A stretch of 64,000 nt of DNA from Streptomyces sp. GESEQ-4 (GTDB lineage Bacteria; Actinomycetota; Actinomycetes; Streptomycetales; Streptomycetaceae), in contig NZ_JAFFSU010000016.1 of NCBI RefSeq assembly GCF_017948455.1, positions 1-64,000 of the forward strand. The letters run 5' to 3'. The position numbers were made by a program, and so were the translations under genes. Shown here one piece after another: positions 16,610 to 25,915 of the stretch; position 1 is the first letter of the stretch, and each line of letters starts with the position of its first letter. The notes under the pieces are model-generated. The model saw nothing but the letters and a program-made list of their open reading frames with translations, had not been told where the DNA came from and ran no database searches.

Positions 16610-18154
16610 CTAACGCGGCCGACGACCTCCCCCGCCCACCCAGCTGTCCGTCCGGGCCTTGATCTCGGCCCAGAGCTCGGGCAGCTCCGCCTCGTCCGCG
16701 GCGGCGCGCTGCTCCTCGCGTCCGTACAGCAGCCCGTAGGTGAAGGCGCTCTCCCCCGCGGCGTGCGCCTGCTGCGCGAGCTCCCGCAGGGCCTCCCGGG
16801 CCATCACGCTGTCCTGGTGGTCGCCGAGCAGGTTCTGCAGGGACTTCATCGAGTTCAGCAGGGCGGTGGCCGGATCGCCGAGTGCCGGGACCGCGGACTC
16901 GGCCGAGTAGCGGGTCCGCTTCGCCTCCTTCCGCGCCTCGTGCAGCGGGACGTCGCGGTCATGGCCCGACGGCAGACGGAGGCCTTCCTCGACCAGCGCG
17001 GACACCCTCGAGAAGTCCTTGCGTACGGCCTTCCCGATCACCTTCTCCGGGCTGCCGGCCGCCGCTGCCAGCAGGGGCGGGTCGGCGATCAGCGCGTCGA
17101 GGGTCTCCAGCAGCGCGAGGTAGCGCTTCCCGTCCAGTACGGCGATCAGCCGCCGCCGGGAGCCGCCGCGCCGGGCGTGGGACCAGGTGCGCAGCCGGGT
17201 GCGGACGGGGCCGGACGCCAGGGTCCTGGGCAGTTCGTCCAGCGCGGCGGTGAGGCGCTCGGTCAGCACCTCCTGGTCGCGGTCGACGCCCAGCTCGCCG
17301 GCGAGCCATTTCAGCTCGTCGCCGATCGGGTCGGTGACGGTGCGGTCGAGGACTTTGCCGTACGACCTGAAGGCGCTGCGCATCCGGCGGGTGGCGACGC
17401 GCAGGCGGTGCACGGAGTCGTACACGTCCCGCCGGACGGCCGGGTCGAGCTCGACGATCGCGTCCCGCTGGGCCCGCAGATAGGCCAGCACATGGTCCCC
17501 GGCGGTCCGGGGCGCGGCGGTCGCGGGGGCCTGCTTCTCCTTGCGCCGCTTCTTCTTGGGGGCCGTGTCGGCCATGGCGCGCGCCAGTTTGGAGGGCGAT
17601 GCGGACGGTCGTACGCCCGCTTTGCGGAGTCGTTTCTCCACCTTGTCGAGGAAGGCCGGGTCGCCGCCGTCGGCGAGTTCCACCTCGATCTCGGTCCACT
17701 GGGCGGTGCCGCCGCCCTCGGTGAGCCGCTCGGCGCGTACGGCGTCGACGCTGACCTCGGCGAGCAGGCGGCCGTCGGCGTCCAGGAGGTCGCGCACGTC
17801 GCGGGCGGAGCGGAGGCGGACGACGGGGACCAGGTCGGAGTCCCGGACGCGGGAGCGGACGAGCCCGGCGAGGTTGCGCGGCAGGGTGTCGGAGAGGGGG
17901 GCCTGGATCTCGTCACGGACCCCGGGGCCGACCGGGAACTTCAGATGCCAGCCGGCGTCCGAGCCGCCGGTCCTGCGGCGCAGGGTGATCGAGGCCGCCG
18001 CGAGGCGGGTGTCGACCGTGTCGTAGTAGGTGGCGTCGAGTTCGGCGACACCTTTGTCCATGACGGCCGCGACTCCGGCGACGCCGGTGAGGTCGGGCAG
18101 ACCACTCTCGTCGGATTCGTACTTGCGCTCGATTTCGCGCTTCGTGTCCGCCAT
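16610..18154 (-). CDS. CYTH-CHAD domain protein
   Basis: 514 residues. An N-terminal CYTH (triphosphate tunnel) domain has the ExExK signature EIERK at residues 7-11 and alternating acidic/basic strands to about 195. A Lys-rich linker (APKKKRRKEKQ) follows, then a CHAD helical domain with conserved His/Arg (SVHRLRVATRRMRSAFR). CHAD domains bind polyphosphate granules and CYTH domains hydrolyse triphosphates, so a role in polyphosphate metabolism is likely. It is immediately upstream of the TIGR03960 gene. Confidence 0.92.
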   Translation of the reverse strand: MADTKREIERKYESDESGLPDLTGVAGVAAVMDKGVAELDATYYDTVDTRLAAASITLRRRTGGSDAGWHLKFPVGPGVRDEIQAPLSDTLPRNLAGLVRSRVRDSDLVPVVRLRSARDVRDLLDADGRLLAEVSVDAVRAERLTEGGGTAQWTEIEVELADGGDPAFLDKVEKRLRKAGVRPSASPSKLARAMADTAPKKKRRKEKQAPATAAPRTAGDHVLAYLRAQRDAIVELDPAVRRDVYDSVHRLRVATRRMRSAFRSYGKVLDRTVTDPIGDELKWLAGELGVDRDQEVLTERLTAALDELPRTLASGPVRTRLRTWSHARRGGSRRRLIAVLDGKRYLALLETLDALIADPPLLAAAAGSPEKVIGKAVRKDFSRVSALVEEGLRLPSGHDRDVPLHEARKEAKRTRYSAESAVPALGDPATALLNSMKSLQNLLGDHQDSVMAREALRELAQQAHAAGESAFTYGLLYGREEQRAAADEAELPELWAEIKARTDSWVGGGGRRPR

Positions 18155-18245
18155 GGACCGAATCTAGTGGCAGTCGGAATCAGATGACAGTGCCTACAGG
18201 AGGTGAATCGTGAATGAACGTCAGGGTTCCGGAAGGTTGAATGAC

Positions 18246-19442
18246 TTACGCCGACATGGGCCGTTGCACCCGAATCGACTGCAGCAGTCCCACGGCCACC
18301 CACACCGCGAACATGGACGAACCGCCGTACGACACAAAGGGCAGCGGCAGCCCCGCCACCGGCATGATCCCGAGCGTCATCCCGATGTTCTCGAAGGACT
18401 GGAAGGCGAACCAGGCGATGATCCCGGCGGCGACGATCGTGCCGTACAGCTCGGTCGTCTCACGGGCGATCCGGCACGCGCGCCACAGCACCACGCCCAG
18501 CAGCGCGATGATCAGGACACCGCCGACGAAGCCCAGCTCCTCCCCCGCGACCGTGAACACGAAGTCGGTCTGCTGCTCCGGCACGAACTGGCCGGTGGTC
18601 TGCGAGCCGTTGAACAGGCCCGAGCCCGTCAGTCCGCCCGAACCGATCGCGATCCGGGCCTGGTTGGTGTTGTAGCCGACGCCCGCCGGGTCCAGCTCCG
18701 GGTTGGCGAAGGCGGCGAAGCGGTTGATCTGGTACTCGTCCAGCACGCCCAGCTGCCAGACCGCGATCGCGCCCGCGACGCCGACGCCGAGCAGCCCGAA
18801 GACCCAGCGGTTGGAGGCGCCGGAGGCCAGCAGCACGCCCAGCACGATGATGACCATGACCATGACCGAGCCGAGGTCGGGCATGAGCAGCACGATCAGT
18901 ATCGGCACGGTGGCCAGGCCGAGGGCCTGCAGGACCGTGCGATGGTCCGGGTACTGCTTGTCGCCCGCGTCCACCCGCGCCGCCAGCAGCATCGCCATGC
19001 CGAGGATGATCGTGACCTTCACGAACTCCGAGGGCTGGAGCGAGAATCCGGCGCCGAGGACGAGCCAGGCGTGGGCGCCGTTGATGGTCGCGCCGAGCGG
19101 GGTGAGCACCAGCAGCACCAGGAACACCGAGAGGCCGTACAGGATCGGCACGGCCCCGCGCAGGGTGCGGTGGCCGAGCCAGACCGTGCCGATCATCAGG
19201 GCGAAGCCGATGCCGGTGTTGAGCAGATGCCGGACCAGGAAGTAGTACGGGTCGCCCTCGTTGATCTCGGTGCGGTTGCGGGTCGCCGAGTAGACGAGGG
19301 CCGCGCCGATCAGCGACAGCGCGACGGCCGACAGCAGTATCGGCCAGTCGAGCCGGCGGGCGAGGGAGTCACGGGCGAACAGCCGGGTCCAGCCCGCGCG
19401 CTTGGGACCGTACCCGGAGACGGAGAAGCTGTTGCCGGTCAT
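18246..19442 (-). CDS. rodA: Peptidoglycan glycosyltransferase RodA (SEDS family)
   Basis: 398 residues, about ten transmembrane helices. SEDS hallmarks are HAWLVLGAGFSLQPSEFVKV, the catalytic Asp in EQQTDFVFTVAGEELGFVGG and PLPFVSYGGSSM at the C-terminus. It polymerises lipid II with its partner PBP2, whose gene overlaps it by 4 nt (ATGA). In S. coelicolor this gene is called sfr and serves sporulation/elongation wall synthesis. Confidence 0.96.
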   Translation of the reverse strand: MTGNSFSVSGYGPKRAGWTRLFARDSLARRLDWPILLSAVALSLIGAALVYSATRNRTEINEGDPYYFLVRHLLNTGIGFALMIGTVWLGHRTLRGAVPILYGLSVFLVLLVLTPLGATINGAHAWLVLGAGFSLQPSEFVKVTIILGMAMLLAARVDAGDKQYPDHRTVLQALGLATVPILIVLLMPDLGSVMVMVIIVLGVLLASGASNRWVFGLLGVGVAGAIAVWQLGVLDEYQINRFAAFANPELDPAGVGYNTNQARIAIGSGGLTGSGLFNGSQTTGQFVPEQQTDFVFTVAGEELGFVGGVLIIALLGVVLWRACRIARETTELYGTIVAAGIIAWFAFQSFENIGMTLGIMPVAGLPLPFVSYGGSSMFAVWVAVGLLQSIRVQRPMSA

Positions 19443-21679
19443 GTGCGCCTCCTGAGACGCCGCTGCCGTCTGCGGGTGTCACGGTTGCCCGTCGCCGGCG
19501 TCTGTACGGTCGCCGCCTGCTGGGCCCCGTCCGGCTCGGCCGCCCCCTTCTGGCTGGCCTGCTGCTCCTTCGCCGGGTCCCCCTTGACCTTGGGCGCGGT
19601 GATCGAACCGTCCGTCTTGATCTTCGGCAGGCTCTTCTGCGGGGTGGGCAGCAGCGCGTTCTTCGGGTTGATCTGACCGTCGTCGGAGACGCCGTACAGC
19701 GCGTCGTAGATGTTGCGGACGGCCGGACCCGAGGCGCCGGAACCCGTACCACCCTGGGAGATCGTCATGACGACCGAGTAATCCTTGGTGTACGTCGCGA
19801 ACCACGACGTCGTCTGCTTGCCGTAGACCTCGGCGGTACCGGTCTTGGCGTGCATCGGGATCTTGTCCTGCGGCCAGCCGCCGAACCGCCAGGCGGCGGT
19901 ACCGCGGGTGGCGACGCCGGCCAGGGCATCGTTCATCTCGGCGAGGGTCTTCCCGCTGACGGGCAGCTTGCCGTGCGCGCTGGGCTTGATCGGCGAGACG
20001 GTCTTGCCGTCGGCGCTGATGATCGCCTTGCCGACGGTCGGGTCGTACAGGGTGCCGCCGTTGGCGATGGCCCCGTAGACGGTGGCCATCTGGATCGGGG
20101 TCACGAGGGTGTCGCCCTGGCCGATGGAGTAGTTGATCTCGTCACCGGCGCGCATCTTGTTGCCCTCGAGGCAGTTCTCGTACGAGATCTTCTCGACGTA
20201 ACTGCCGTTCTTCTTCCCCGTCTTGCACCAGGCGTCCTTGTTGGCCTCCCAGTACGACTGCTTCCACTGGCGGTCGGGGACGCGGCCGGTGACCTCGTTG
20301 GGCAGGTCGATGCCGGTCTCCTTGCCGAGGCCGAACTGGTGGGCGGCCTTGTAGAAGTGGTCCTTGGGCTCACCCTTCTTGGGGTTGATGCCGCCGTCCT
20401 TCTGCCACTCGCTGTGCGCGAGCCGGTAGAAGACGGTGTCGCAGGAGACCTCCAGGGCACGGCCCAGATCGATCGGGCCGTAGCTCTGCGACTCGAAGTT
20501 CTTGAAGACCTGGCCGCCGACGGAGTAGGAGCTGGAGCATTCGTAGTTGCCGTCGAACGGGTAGCCGGCCTCGACCGCGGCGGCCGTGGAGACCACCTTG
20601 AAGATCGAGCCGGGCGCGGCCTGACCCTGTATGGCCCGGTTCAGCAGCGGGTAGTTGGAGGACTTGCCGGTGAGCCGCGTGTAGTCCTTGGCGGAGATAC
20701 CGCCGACCCAGGCGTTCGGGTCGTACGTCGGGTTGGACGCCATGGCGACGAGGCGGCCGGTCTTGGCCTCCATCACGATGACGGCACCGGAGTCCGCCTT
20801 GTAGTTCTCGCCGGTGTTGTCGTCGAACACGTCGCGGGCCTTCTTCATCGCCTCGTTCAGCTCGTACTCGGCGACCCGCTGGACCCGGGCGTCGATGCTG
20901 GTGACGAGGTTGTCGCCGGGCTGGGCCTCGTCGGCCTCGGCCTGGCCGATGACACGGCCGAGGTTGTCGACCTCGTAGCGGGTGACGCCGGCCTTGCCGC
21001 GCAGCTCCTTGTCGTACGCCCGCTCCAGGCCCGAGCGGCCGACCTGGTCGGAGCGCAGATAGGGCGAGTCGGTGTCCTGTGCCTTGGTGATCTCCTCGTC
21101 GGTGACCGGGGAGAGGTAGCCGAGCACCTGCGCGGCGTTGGCCGCGCCGGGGCTGGTGTACCGGCGTACGGCCTGCGGCTCGGCGGTGATGCCGGGGAAG
21201 TCCTCGGTGCGCTCACGGATCTGCAGGGCCTGGCGGGGCGTGGCCTCGTCGGTGACGGGAATCGGCTGGTACGGCGAGCCGTTCCAGCAGGGCTGCGGCG
21301 TCTTCGCGTCGCACAGCCGGACCTTGTCCATGACCTCCTTGGGCTTCATGCCCAGGACGCCCGCGAGCTTGGTGAGGACGGCCTTGCCGTCGTCCTTCAT
21401 CTTCAGCAGCTCGGTGCGCGAGGCGGACACCACGAGCCGTGTCTCGTTGTCCGCGAGGGCGACTCCGCGCGCGTCCAGGATCGAGCCGCGTACGGCGGGC
21501 TGGACGACCTGCTGGACGTGGTTGCCGGACGCCTCCTTGGCGTACTCGTCGCCCTCGCGGATCTGCAGGTACCACAGGCGTCCGCCGAGGGTGCCGAGCA
21601 GGGAGAGGACGAGGATCTGGATGACGACGAGCCGGATCTGCACGCGTGGCGTCCGGCCGGTCTCCGGGATGTTGGTCAC
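19439..21679 (-). CDS. mrdA: Penicillin-binding protein 2 (MrdA), class B transpeptidase
   Basis: 746 residues. A short cytoplasmic end and a TM helix (about 15-36) precede the dimerisation domain. The transpeptidase has the SxxK serine in APGSIFKVV, the second-motif serine in LEVSCDTVFY and HAKTGTAEVYG as the KTG box. The C-terminus is a Lys/Ala/Gln-rich tail ending in poly-Arg, an extension beyond E. coli PBP2. The GTG start follows mreD by 127 bp containing a repeat element. It is the cognate partner of RodA. Confidence 0.96.
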   Translation of the reverse strand: MTNIPETGRTPRVQIRLVVIQILVLSLLGTLGGRLWYLQIREGDEYAKEASGNHVQQVVQPAVRGSILDARGVALADNETRLVVSASRTELLKMKDDGKAVLTKLAGVLGMKPKEVMDKVRLCDAKTPQPCWNGSPYQPIPVTDEATPRQALQIRERTEDFPGITAEPQAVRRYTSPGAANAAQVLGYLSPVTDEEITKAQDTDSPYLRSDQVGRSGLERAYDKELRGKAGVTRYEVDNLGRVIGQAEADEAQPGDNLVTSIDARVQRVAEYELNEAMKKARDVFDDNTGENYKADSGAVIVMEAKTGRLVAMASNPTYDPNAWVGGISAKDYTRLTGKSSNYPLLNRAIQGQAAPGSIFKVVSTAAAVEAGYPFDGNYECSSSYSVGGQVFKNFESQSYGPIDLGRALEVSCDTVFYRLAHSEWQKDGGINPKKGEPKDHFYKAAHQFGLGKETGIDLPNEVTGRVPDRQWKQSYWEANKDAWCKTGKKNGSYVEKISYENCLEGNKMRAGDEINYSIGQGDTLVTPIQMATVYGAIANGGTLYDPTVGKAIISADGKTVSPIKPSAHGKLPVSGKTLAEMNDALAGVATRGTAAWRFGGWPQDKIPMHAKTGTAEVYGKQTTSWFATYTKDYSVVMTISQGGTGSGASGPAVRNIYDALYGVSDDGQINPKNALLPTPQKSLPKIKTDGSITAPKVKGDPAKEQQASQKGAAEPDGAQQAATVQTPATGNRDTRRRQRRLRRRT

Positions 21680-21727
21680 TGCAGCCTCCCCGCTCCGCGA
21701 TGGACTGTTGATCGGCTGCGGCGCCGT

Positions 21728-21792
21728 CGTGGCTTGTCGCGCCCACGCGGCGGAGCCGCATATGTCACAGCCCCGCGCCCCTTCGGGGCGCT
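21728..21792. repeat. Streptomyces-type intergenic repeat between mreD and mrdA
   Basis: GC-rich element beginning GTGGCTTGTCGCGC and ending in the hairpin GCGCCCC-TTC-GGGGCGC (21775-21791). It shares the GTGGCT-GTCGCGC and CCCCGCGCCCCT words with the element at 34466. Such elements recur between genes in many Streptomyces genomes (from memory). Here it interrupts the otherwise tight mre operon and could weaken transcription into mrdA. Confidence 0.6.
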
Positions 21793-21806
21793 CAAGTCCC
21801 CTTGGA

Positions 21807-22475
21807 TCACAGTCGCTTGACCCCCTTGATGCGTCCGGCGCGGGCCACCCGTGCGCGGGCCGCCTTCACCTTGAGGCCGCCTCGCTGGCCGCCGATGCGC
21901 AGACCGGTGCCGGAGGAGAGCCAGCCGGTGGAGATGTCGGACTTGGCGGCCGAGGTGGTGTCGGCGAGCGGATCGTTCTCCGCGCGTCGGGCCAGCGCCA
22001 TGATCCCGGGGACGACGAAGGGGGCGAGCAGCAGGTCGTACAGCGCGGCCGTGAACAGCAGGCTGCCGAGGCCGACATGGCGGGCGGCGGTGTCGCCGAC
22101 GAGGGCGCCGACTCCGGCGTACAGCAGGGTGGAGCCGATGGCGGCCGCGGCGACCACGACCATGGGGCCGGTGGCCGACTTCAGCCGGCCGTTCTCCGGT
22201 CTGACGAGCCCGGCGAGATAGCCGATGACGCACAGCACCATGGCGTAGCGGCCGGCGGCGTGGTCGGCGGGCGGGGCGAGGTCGGCGAGGAGACCGGCGC
22301 CGAAGCCGACGAGAGCGCCGCCGACATGGCCGTACACCAGGGCCAGGCCCAGGACGGTGAGCAGCAGCAGGTCGGGGACGGCGCCCGGGAGGTGGAGGCG
22401 GGCGAGGACGCTCACCTGGAGCACCAGGGCGACGACGACGAGCGAGGAGGAGAGCAGGATCCGGTTGACACGCAT
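21807..22475 (-). CDS. mreD: Rod shape-determining protein MreD
   Basis: 222 residues. Five hydrophobic helices cover residues about 5-165 (ILLSSSLVVVALVLQV, then the VPDLLLLTVLGLALVYGH signature). A basic tail of 50 residues is longer than in most MreD proteins. It is part of the MreBCD-PBP2-RodA complex. It begins 10 bp after mreC. Confidence 0.93.
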   Translation of the reverse strand: MRVNRILLSSSLVVVALVLQVSVLARLHLPGAVPDLLLLTVLGLALVYGHVGGALVGFGAGLLADLAPPADHAAGRYAMVLCVIGYLAGLVRPENGRLKSATGPMVVVAAAAIGSTLLYAGVGALVGDTAARHVGLGSLLFTAALYDLLLAPFVVPGIMALARRAENDPLADTTSAAKSDISTGWLSSGTGLRIGGQRGGLKVKAARARVARAGRIKGVKRL

Positions 22476-22485
22476 GACTCAGCTC

Positions 22486-23433
22486 CTACTGCTCTTGCTC
22501 GTACTGGCCGCCGAGGGGCGCTTCGGCGGACGGCGTGACCGTCACCGTCACGGTAGGCGTGGGTTTGGGCTGCGGCTTGTCCGGCAGCACCGTGTCGCGC
22601 GGATCCTGCTTCGGGGTCTCGACGACCACGCCGACGACGTCGAGCTTGGTGAAGCTGACATACGGCGTGACGTACAGCGTGCGGGTCAGGTCGCCGCCGG
22701 AGGGGTCGACGCGGGAGACCACGCCGACCGGGACGCCGGGCACGAACGGCTTGTCGGCCTGCGAGCCGAAGGTGACCAGCCGGTCGCCCTTCTTCACCTC
22801 GGCCTTGCCGTTGAGGAGTTCGACGCGCAGCGGACGGTCACCCTGTCCGGAGGCGAAGCCGAGCTCGTCGCTGGCTTCCATCCGGGTGCCGACGGTGAAG
22901 TCGGGGTCGCTGGCGAGCAGCACGGTGGCGGTGTTGGGGCCGAGGGTCGTCACCCGCCCGACCAGGCCGTCGCCGTTGAGGACGGTCATGTCGCGCTTGA
23001 TGCCGTCGTTGGCGCCCGCGTTGATGGTGATGGTCCAGGAGAAGCCCTGGGCCGCCCCTATGGCGATGACCTCGGCGCCCTTGATGCCGTACTGGCCCTT
23101 GCCCGCGATCTTCAGCATCTTGTCGAGCTGGGCCAGCCGGCTGCGGTTGCGGTCGTCGCTGCCGAGCTTCGCCTTGAGGGCCGCGTTCTCCTGCTCCAGT
23201 GCGGCGAGCCGGTCGTGCCGCTCGCCGGAGTCACGGATCGCGGAGACGGCGTTGCCGACCGGATCGACCGCACTCGACACGCCGTCCTCGATCGGGCCGA
23301 ACACGGCCGCCGCTCCCTGGCGCGCACCGTCGACCGGTGAGTCCTCCCCGCCGCGGATGTCCACCGTGATCAGTGCGAACGCGATGGCGATCAGCAGCAC
23401 CAGAAGCAGCCGGCTCTCTTTCGTGTCCCTCAC
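22486..23433 (-). CDS. mreC: Rod shape-determining protein MreC
   Basis: 315 residues. An N-terminal TM anchor (LLLVLLIAIAFALITVDI) is followed by a coiled coil (about 70-100, ERHDRLAALEQENAALKAKL) and the beta-barrel MreC domain (VLNGDGLVGRV, DPDFTVGTR). The C-terminus is an unusual Pro/Thr/Val-rich extension (PKPTPTVTVTVTPS), presumably flexible and extracytoplasmic. It links MreB to the periplasmic-side synthases. Confidence 0.95.
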   Translation of the reverse strand: MRDTKESRLLLVLLIAIAFALITVDIRGGEDSPVDGARQGAAAVFGPIEDGVSSAVDPVGNAVSAIRDSGERHDRLAALEQENAALKAKLGSDDRNRSRLAQLDKMLKIAGKGQYGIKGAEVIAIGAAQGFSWTITINAGANDGIKRDMTVLNGDGLVGRVTTLGPNTATVLLASDPDFTVGTRMEASDELGFASGQGDRPLRVELLNGKAEVKKGDRLVTFGSQADKPFVPGVPVGVVSRVDPSGGDLTRTLYVTPYVSFTKLDVVGVVVETPKQDPRDTVLPDKPQPKPTPTVTVTVTPSAEAPLGGQYEQEQ

Positions 23434-23519
23434 GTGCGGCGGCCGTGCCTTCCCTCTAGGAATGTGCAGGTGTTGAAGAGCAGCGTTTATGAGTGAGCTT
23501 ATGTCTCTATATCAACGAT

Positions 23520-23553
23520 CCGCCGTACAAGAAGAGATCGTCTCGTACGGCGG
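23520..23553 (-). terminator. Hairpin between mreB and mreC
   Basis: CCGCCGTAC pairs with GTACGGCGG, and an inner GAGA/TCTC pair sits on a TCG loop; one side has a 5-nt bulge. There is only a short T/A-rich stretch after it on the minus strand. It is a plausible attenuator allowing excess mreB over mreCD in the 135-bp gap. Confidence 0.55.
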
Positions 23554-23568
23554 AATCGAAGAGTTACG

Positions 23569-24600
23569 TCATCTGCGGGGCTGGGCGTCGAGCACCTGCT
23601 GCAACGCCTCGAACTCCTCGACACACTTACCGGAACCGAGCGCCACGCTGTCCAGCGGATCCTCGGCGATATGGATCGGCATCCCGGTCTCCCGGCGCAG
23701 CCGCTCGTCGAGGCCGCGTAGCAGAGCGCCGCCGCCGGTGAGCACGATTCCGCGGTCCATGATGTCGCCGGACAGCTCGGGCGGGCATTTGTCGAGGGTC
23801 GTCTTCACGGCGTCGACGATGGCGTTGACCGGCTCCTCGATCGCCTTGCGCACCTCGCCGGCCGAGATGACGACGGTCTTGGGCAGCCCGGAGACCAGGT
23901 CCCGGCCGCGGATTTCGGTGTGTTCGTCGGCGTCGAGTTCGTACGCGGAACCGATCGTGATCTTGATCTGTTCGGCCGTCCGCTCACCCAGCAGGAGCGA
24001 GTACTCCTTCTTGATGTGCTGGATGATCGCGTTGTCCAGCTCGTCGCCGGCCACGCGGATGGACTGGGCGGTGACGATGCCGCCGAGGGAGATGACCGCG
24101 ACCTCCGTGGTGCCGCCGCCGATGTCCACCACCATGTTGCCCGTGGCCTCGTGGACCGGCAGCCCGGAGCCGATGGCCGCCGCCATGGGCTCCTCGATGA
24201 TGTGCACCTGGCGGGCGCCGGCCTGGGACGACGCCTCGATGACGGCACGGCGCTCGACGCCCGTGATGCCGGAGGGCACACAGACGACGACCCGCGGACG
24301 AGCCAGATAACGCCGCTTGTGGATCTTCAGAATGAAGTAGCGGAGCATCCGCTCGGTGATCTCGAAGTCGGCGATCACGCCGTCCTTCAGCGGACGTACG
24401 GCAACGATGTTGCCGGGCGTGCGCCCGATCATCTTCTTCGCTTCGGCGCCGACCGCGAGAATGCCACCGGTATTGGTGTTGATCGCGACCACGGACGGCT
24501 CGTTGAGTACGATCCCGCGACCCCTGACGTACACCAGCGTGTTGGCGGTCCCGAGGTCGACAGCCATGTCACGGCCGATGAACGACATTGAGTTCCCCAT
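23569..24600 (-). CDS. mreB: Actin-like protein MreB
   Basis: 343 residues, starting MGNSMSFIGRDMAVDLGTAN. Actin-fold ATPase motifs are DLGTANTLVYV (phosphate 1), VVDIGGGTTEVAVISLGG (phosphate 2) and GIVLTGGGALLRG (adenosine). In Streptomyces MreB acts in aerial hyphae and spore walls rather than vegetative tip growth. A second ATG (MSFIG) is 4 codons in. It heads the mreB-mreC-mreD-mrdA-rodA set. Confidence 0.97.
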   Translation of the reverse strand: MGNSMSFIGRDMAVDLGTANTLVYVRGRGIVLNEPSVVAINTNTGGILAVGAEAKKMIGRTPGNIVAVRPLKDGVIADFEITERMLRYFILKIHKRRYLARPRVVVCVPSGITGVERRAVIEASSQAGARQVHIIEEPMAAAIGSGLPVHEATGNMVVDIGGGTTEVAVISLGGIVTAQSIRVAGDELDNAIIQHIKKEYSLLLGERTAEQIKITIGSAYELDADEHTEIRGRDLVSGLPKTVVISAGEVRKAIEEPVNAIVDAVKTTLDKCPPELSGDIMDRGIVLTGGGALLRGLDERLRRETGMPIHIAEDPLDSVALGSGKCVEEFEALQQVLDAQPRR

Positions 24601-24906
24601 CAGGATTCGTCTGGCCTTCCCACAGAGCTTTTGAGGGCTTTTCAGGACGGCGAAGTGGGTGCTGTGACGTGAAGGCTTCCATCGTAGACGCGCCTTCCCG
24701 AACACTGCGCGAGGGTCTTCGCCATTGTCAGCAGATGATGAGCCGCCTCGCTGCCTCAGACGGTCCATCGGGGGCTCTCGTTCCCCCGATCGGCACGCAT
24801 ATGCCGGGGGACGACGGGAAATAGCCAGCCGTCCCAGGTCAAGCAGGGTGACATGGCGGAACTGACGGGCCCTCAGGTGACGGCTCGGTGACGCACGGGC
24901 CTACGG
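24601..24906 (-). other. Intergenic region ndk-mreB (promoter region)
   Basis: About 306 bp without a gene. It must hold the mreB promoter(s). A TACGAT -10-like word lies about 90 nt before mreB, and a TTGACC word lies nearer ndk, but neither has a convincing partner. Short CATATG- and GGGGG/CCCCC-type palindromes are present. No hairpin with a U-tract was seen after ndk. Confidence 0.5.
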
Positions 24907-25320
24907 TCAGGAGCGGCCCGGGAAGAAGATCTTCACCTCGCGCTCGGCGGACTCCTCGGAGTCGGAGGCGTGGATCAGGTTCTCCCGGACGATCACGCCG
25001 TAGTCACCTCGGATGGAGCCGGGAGCGGCGGCGATCGGGTCGGTCGGGCCGGCCAGGGCACGCAGTCCCTCGATGACCCGCTCACCCTCGACGATCATGG
25101 CCACCACCGGGCCCGAGGCCATGAACTCCACCAGCGGCTCGTAGAACGGCTTGCCCTTGTGCTCGCCGTAGTGCTGCTCCAGAGTCTCCTGGTCCAGCGT
25201 GCGCAGCTCCAGCGCGGTGATCCGCCAGCCCGCCTTGCGCTCGATACGGCCGATGATCTCGCCGGTCAAGCCACGACGTACGGCGTCAGGCTTGAGGAGG
25301 ACGAGGGTGCGCTGGGTCAC
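24907..25320 (-). CDS. ndk: Nucleoside diphosphate kinase
   Basis: 137 residues, the normal length, from GTG (VTQRTLVLLKPDAVRRGLTG). The phosphohistidine active site is in ENLIHASDSEESAERE. It equilibrates NTP and dNTP pools with ATP. AAAGGAG lies 8 nt before the GTG. The longer open frame upstream runs into a palindromic repeat and is not coding. Confidence 0.97.
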   Translation of the reverse strand: MTQRTLVLLKPDAVRRGLTGEIIGRIERKAGWRITALELRTLDQETLEQHYGEHKGKPFYEPLVEFMASGPVVAMIVEGERVIEGLRALAGPTDPIAAAPGSIRGDYGVIVRENLIHASDSEESAEREVKIFFPGRS

Positions 25321-25362
25321 GAGCGAGCTCCTTTGAATCAAAGGTTGTGCGGGGTGGTGTTG

Positions 25363-25524
25363 GAGCCTGGGTCCCATCTCCGGCCGGATCAGCGCGCGGC
25401 GTCTGGTGCGTGCGATCGCAAGGCGCCGGATCGCCCTCGTGGCGGAGCCACGTGGGCGGTTCGGCAACGCGGCGAGCGTGCGTGCCAGGCGTCGCGCGCC
25501 CGGCCGGGGGTGGGACCCAGGCTC
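25363..25524. repeat. Long imperfect palindrome (MITE-like intergenic element)
   Basis: The 162-bp element reads almost as its own reverse complement around 25443. The terminal 25 bp match with 2 mismatches (GAGCCTGGGTCCCA at one end, TGGGACCCAGGCTC at the other). The inner halves differ mostly by transitions that keep G-U pairing in RNA, and the centre is GTGGC-GGA-GCCAC. It lies between the DUF4233 gene and ndk and would fold into one very long hairpin. No coding potential; looks like a non-autonomous palindromic element of the kind dispersed in Streptomyces. Confidence 0.8.
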
Positions 25525-25553
25525 TGAGCATACGGGGCGCAACCTGGTGCTTG

Positions 25554-25907
25554 TTACGCAGCGTCAGGCTGATCCGCCTGGGCTGCCGCGAATCTGGCCT
25601 TCGCCTCGTCGATCTTCCGGCCGTAGTGCACCGAGGCCCACCACAGCGCCGCGAAGACCGCCCCCAGGAAGAACATGCTCGGCACGATGAAGCCGGAGGC
25701 GATGAGGGCGATCTGGAGGGCCCAGCCGAGGGCGACGCCGCCGGGGCGGGTCACCAGGCCGCACAGCACCAGGCACAGGAACATCGCGATACCGCTGACC
25801 GTCCACACCGTGGTCATGGACAGATCGTCGTCCTTCATCGCGACCAGACCGGCGAAGCCGATGACGAACAGCTCGGCGATCAGGGTCGAGGAACAGAGCG
25901 TACGCAT
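25554..25907 (-). CDS. DUF4233 family small membrane protein
   Basis: 117 residues with four hydrophobic helices (LIAELFVIGFAGLVAM, TVSGIAMFLCLVLCGLV, LGWALQIALIASGFIVPSMFF, GAVFAALWWASVHYG) and a short charged tail. It always accompanies folC in actinobacteria as far as I recall; the function is unknown. It starts 8 bp after folC and is clearly in the same operon. Confidence 0.85.
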   Translation of the reverse strand: MRTLCSSTLIAELFVIGFAGLVAMKDDDLSMTTVWTVSGIAMFLCLVLCGLVTRPGGVALGWALQIALIASGFIVPSMFFLGAVFAALWWASVHYGRKIDEAKARFAAAQADQPDAA

Positions 25908-25915
25908 GCGTGGAT

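Noticed and set aside
14589..16613. A 674-codon plus-strand open frame
   Set aside because: Exact antisense of the TIGR03960 gene; no motif.
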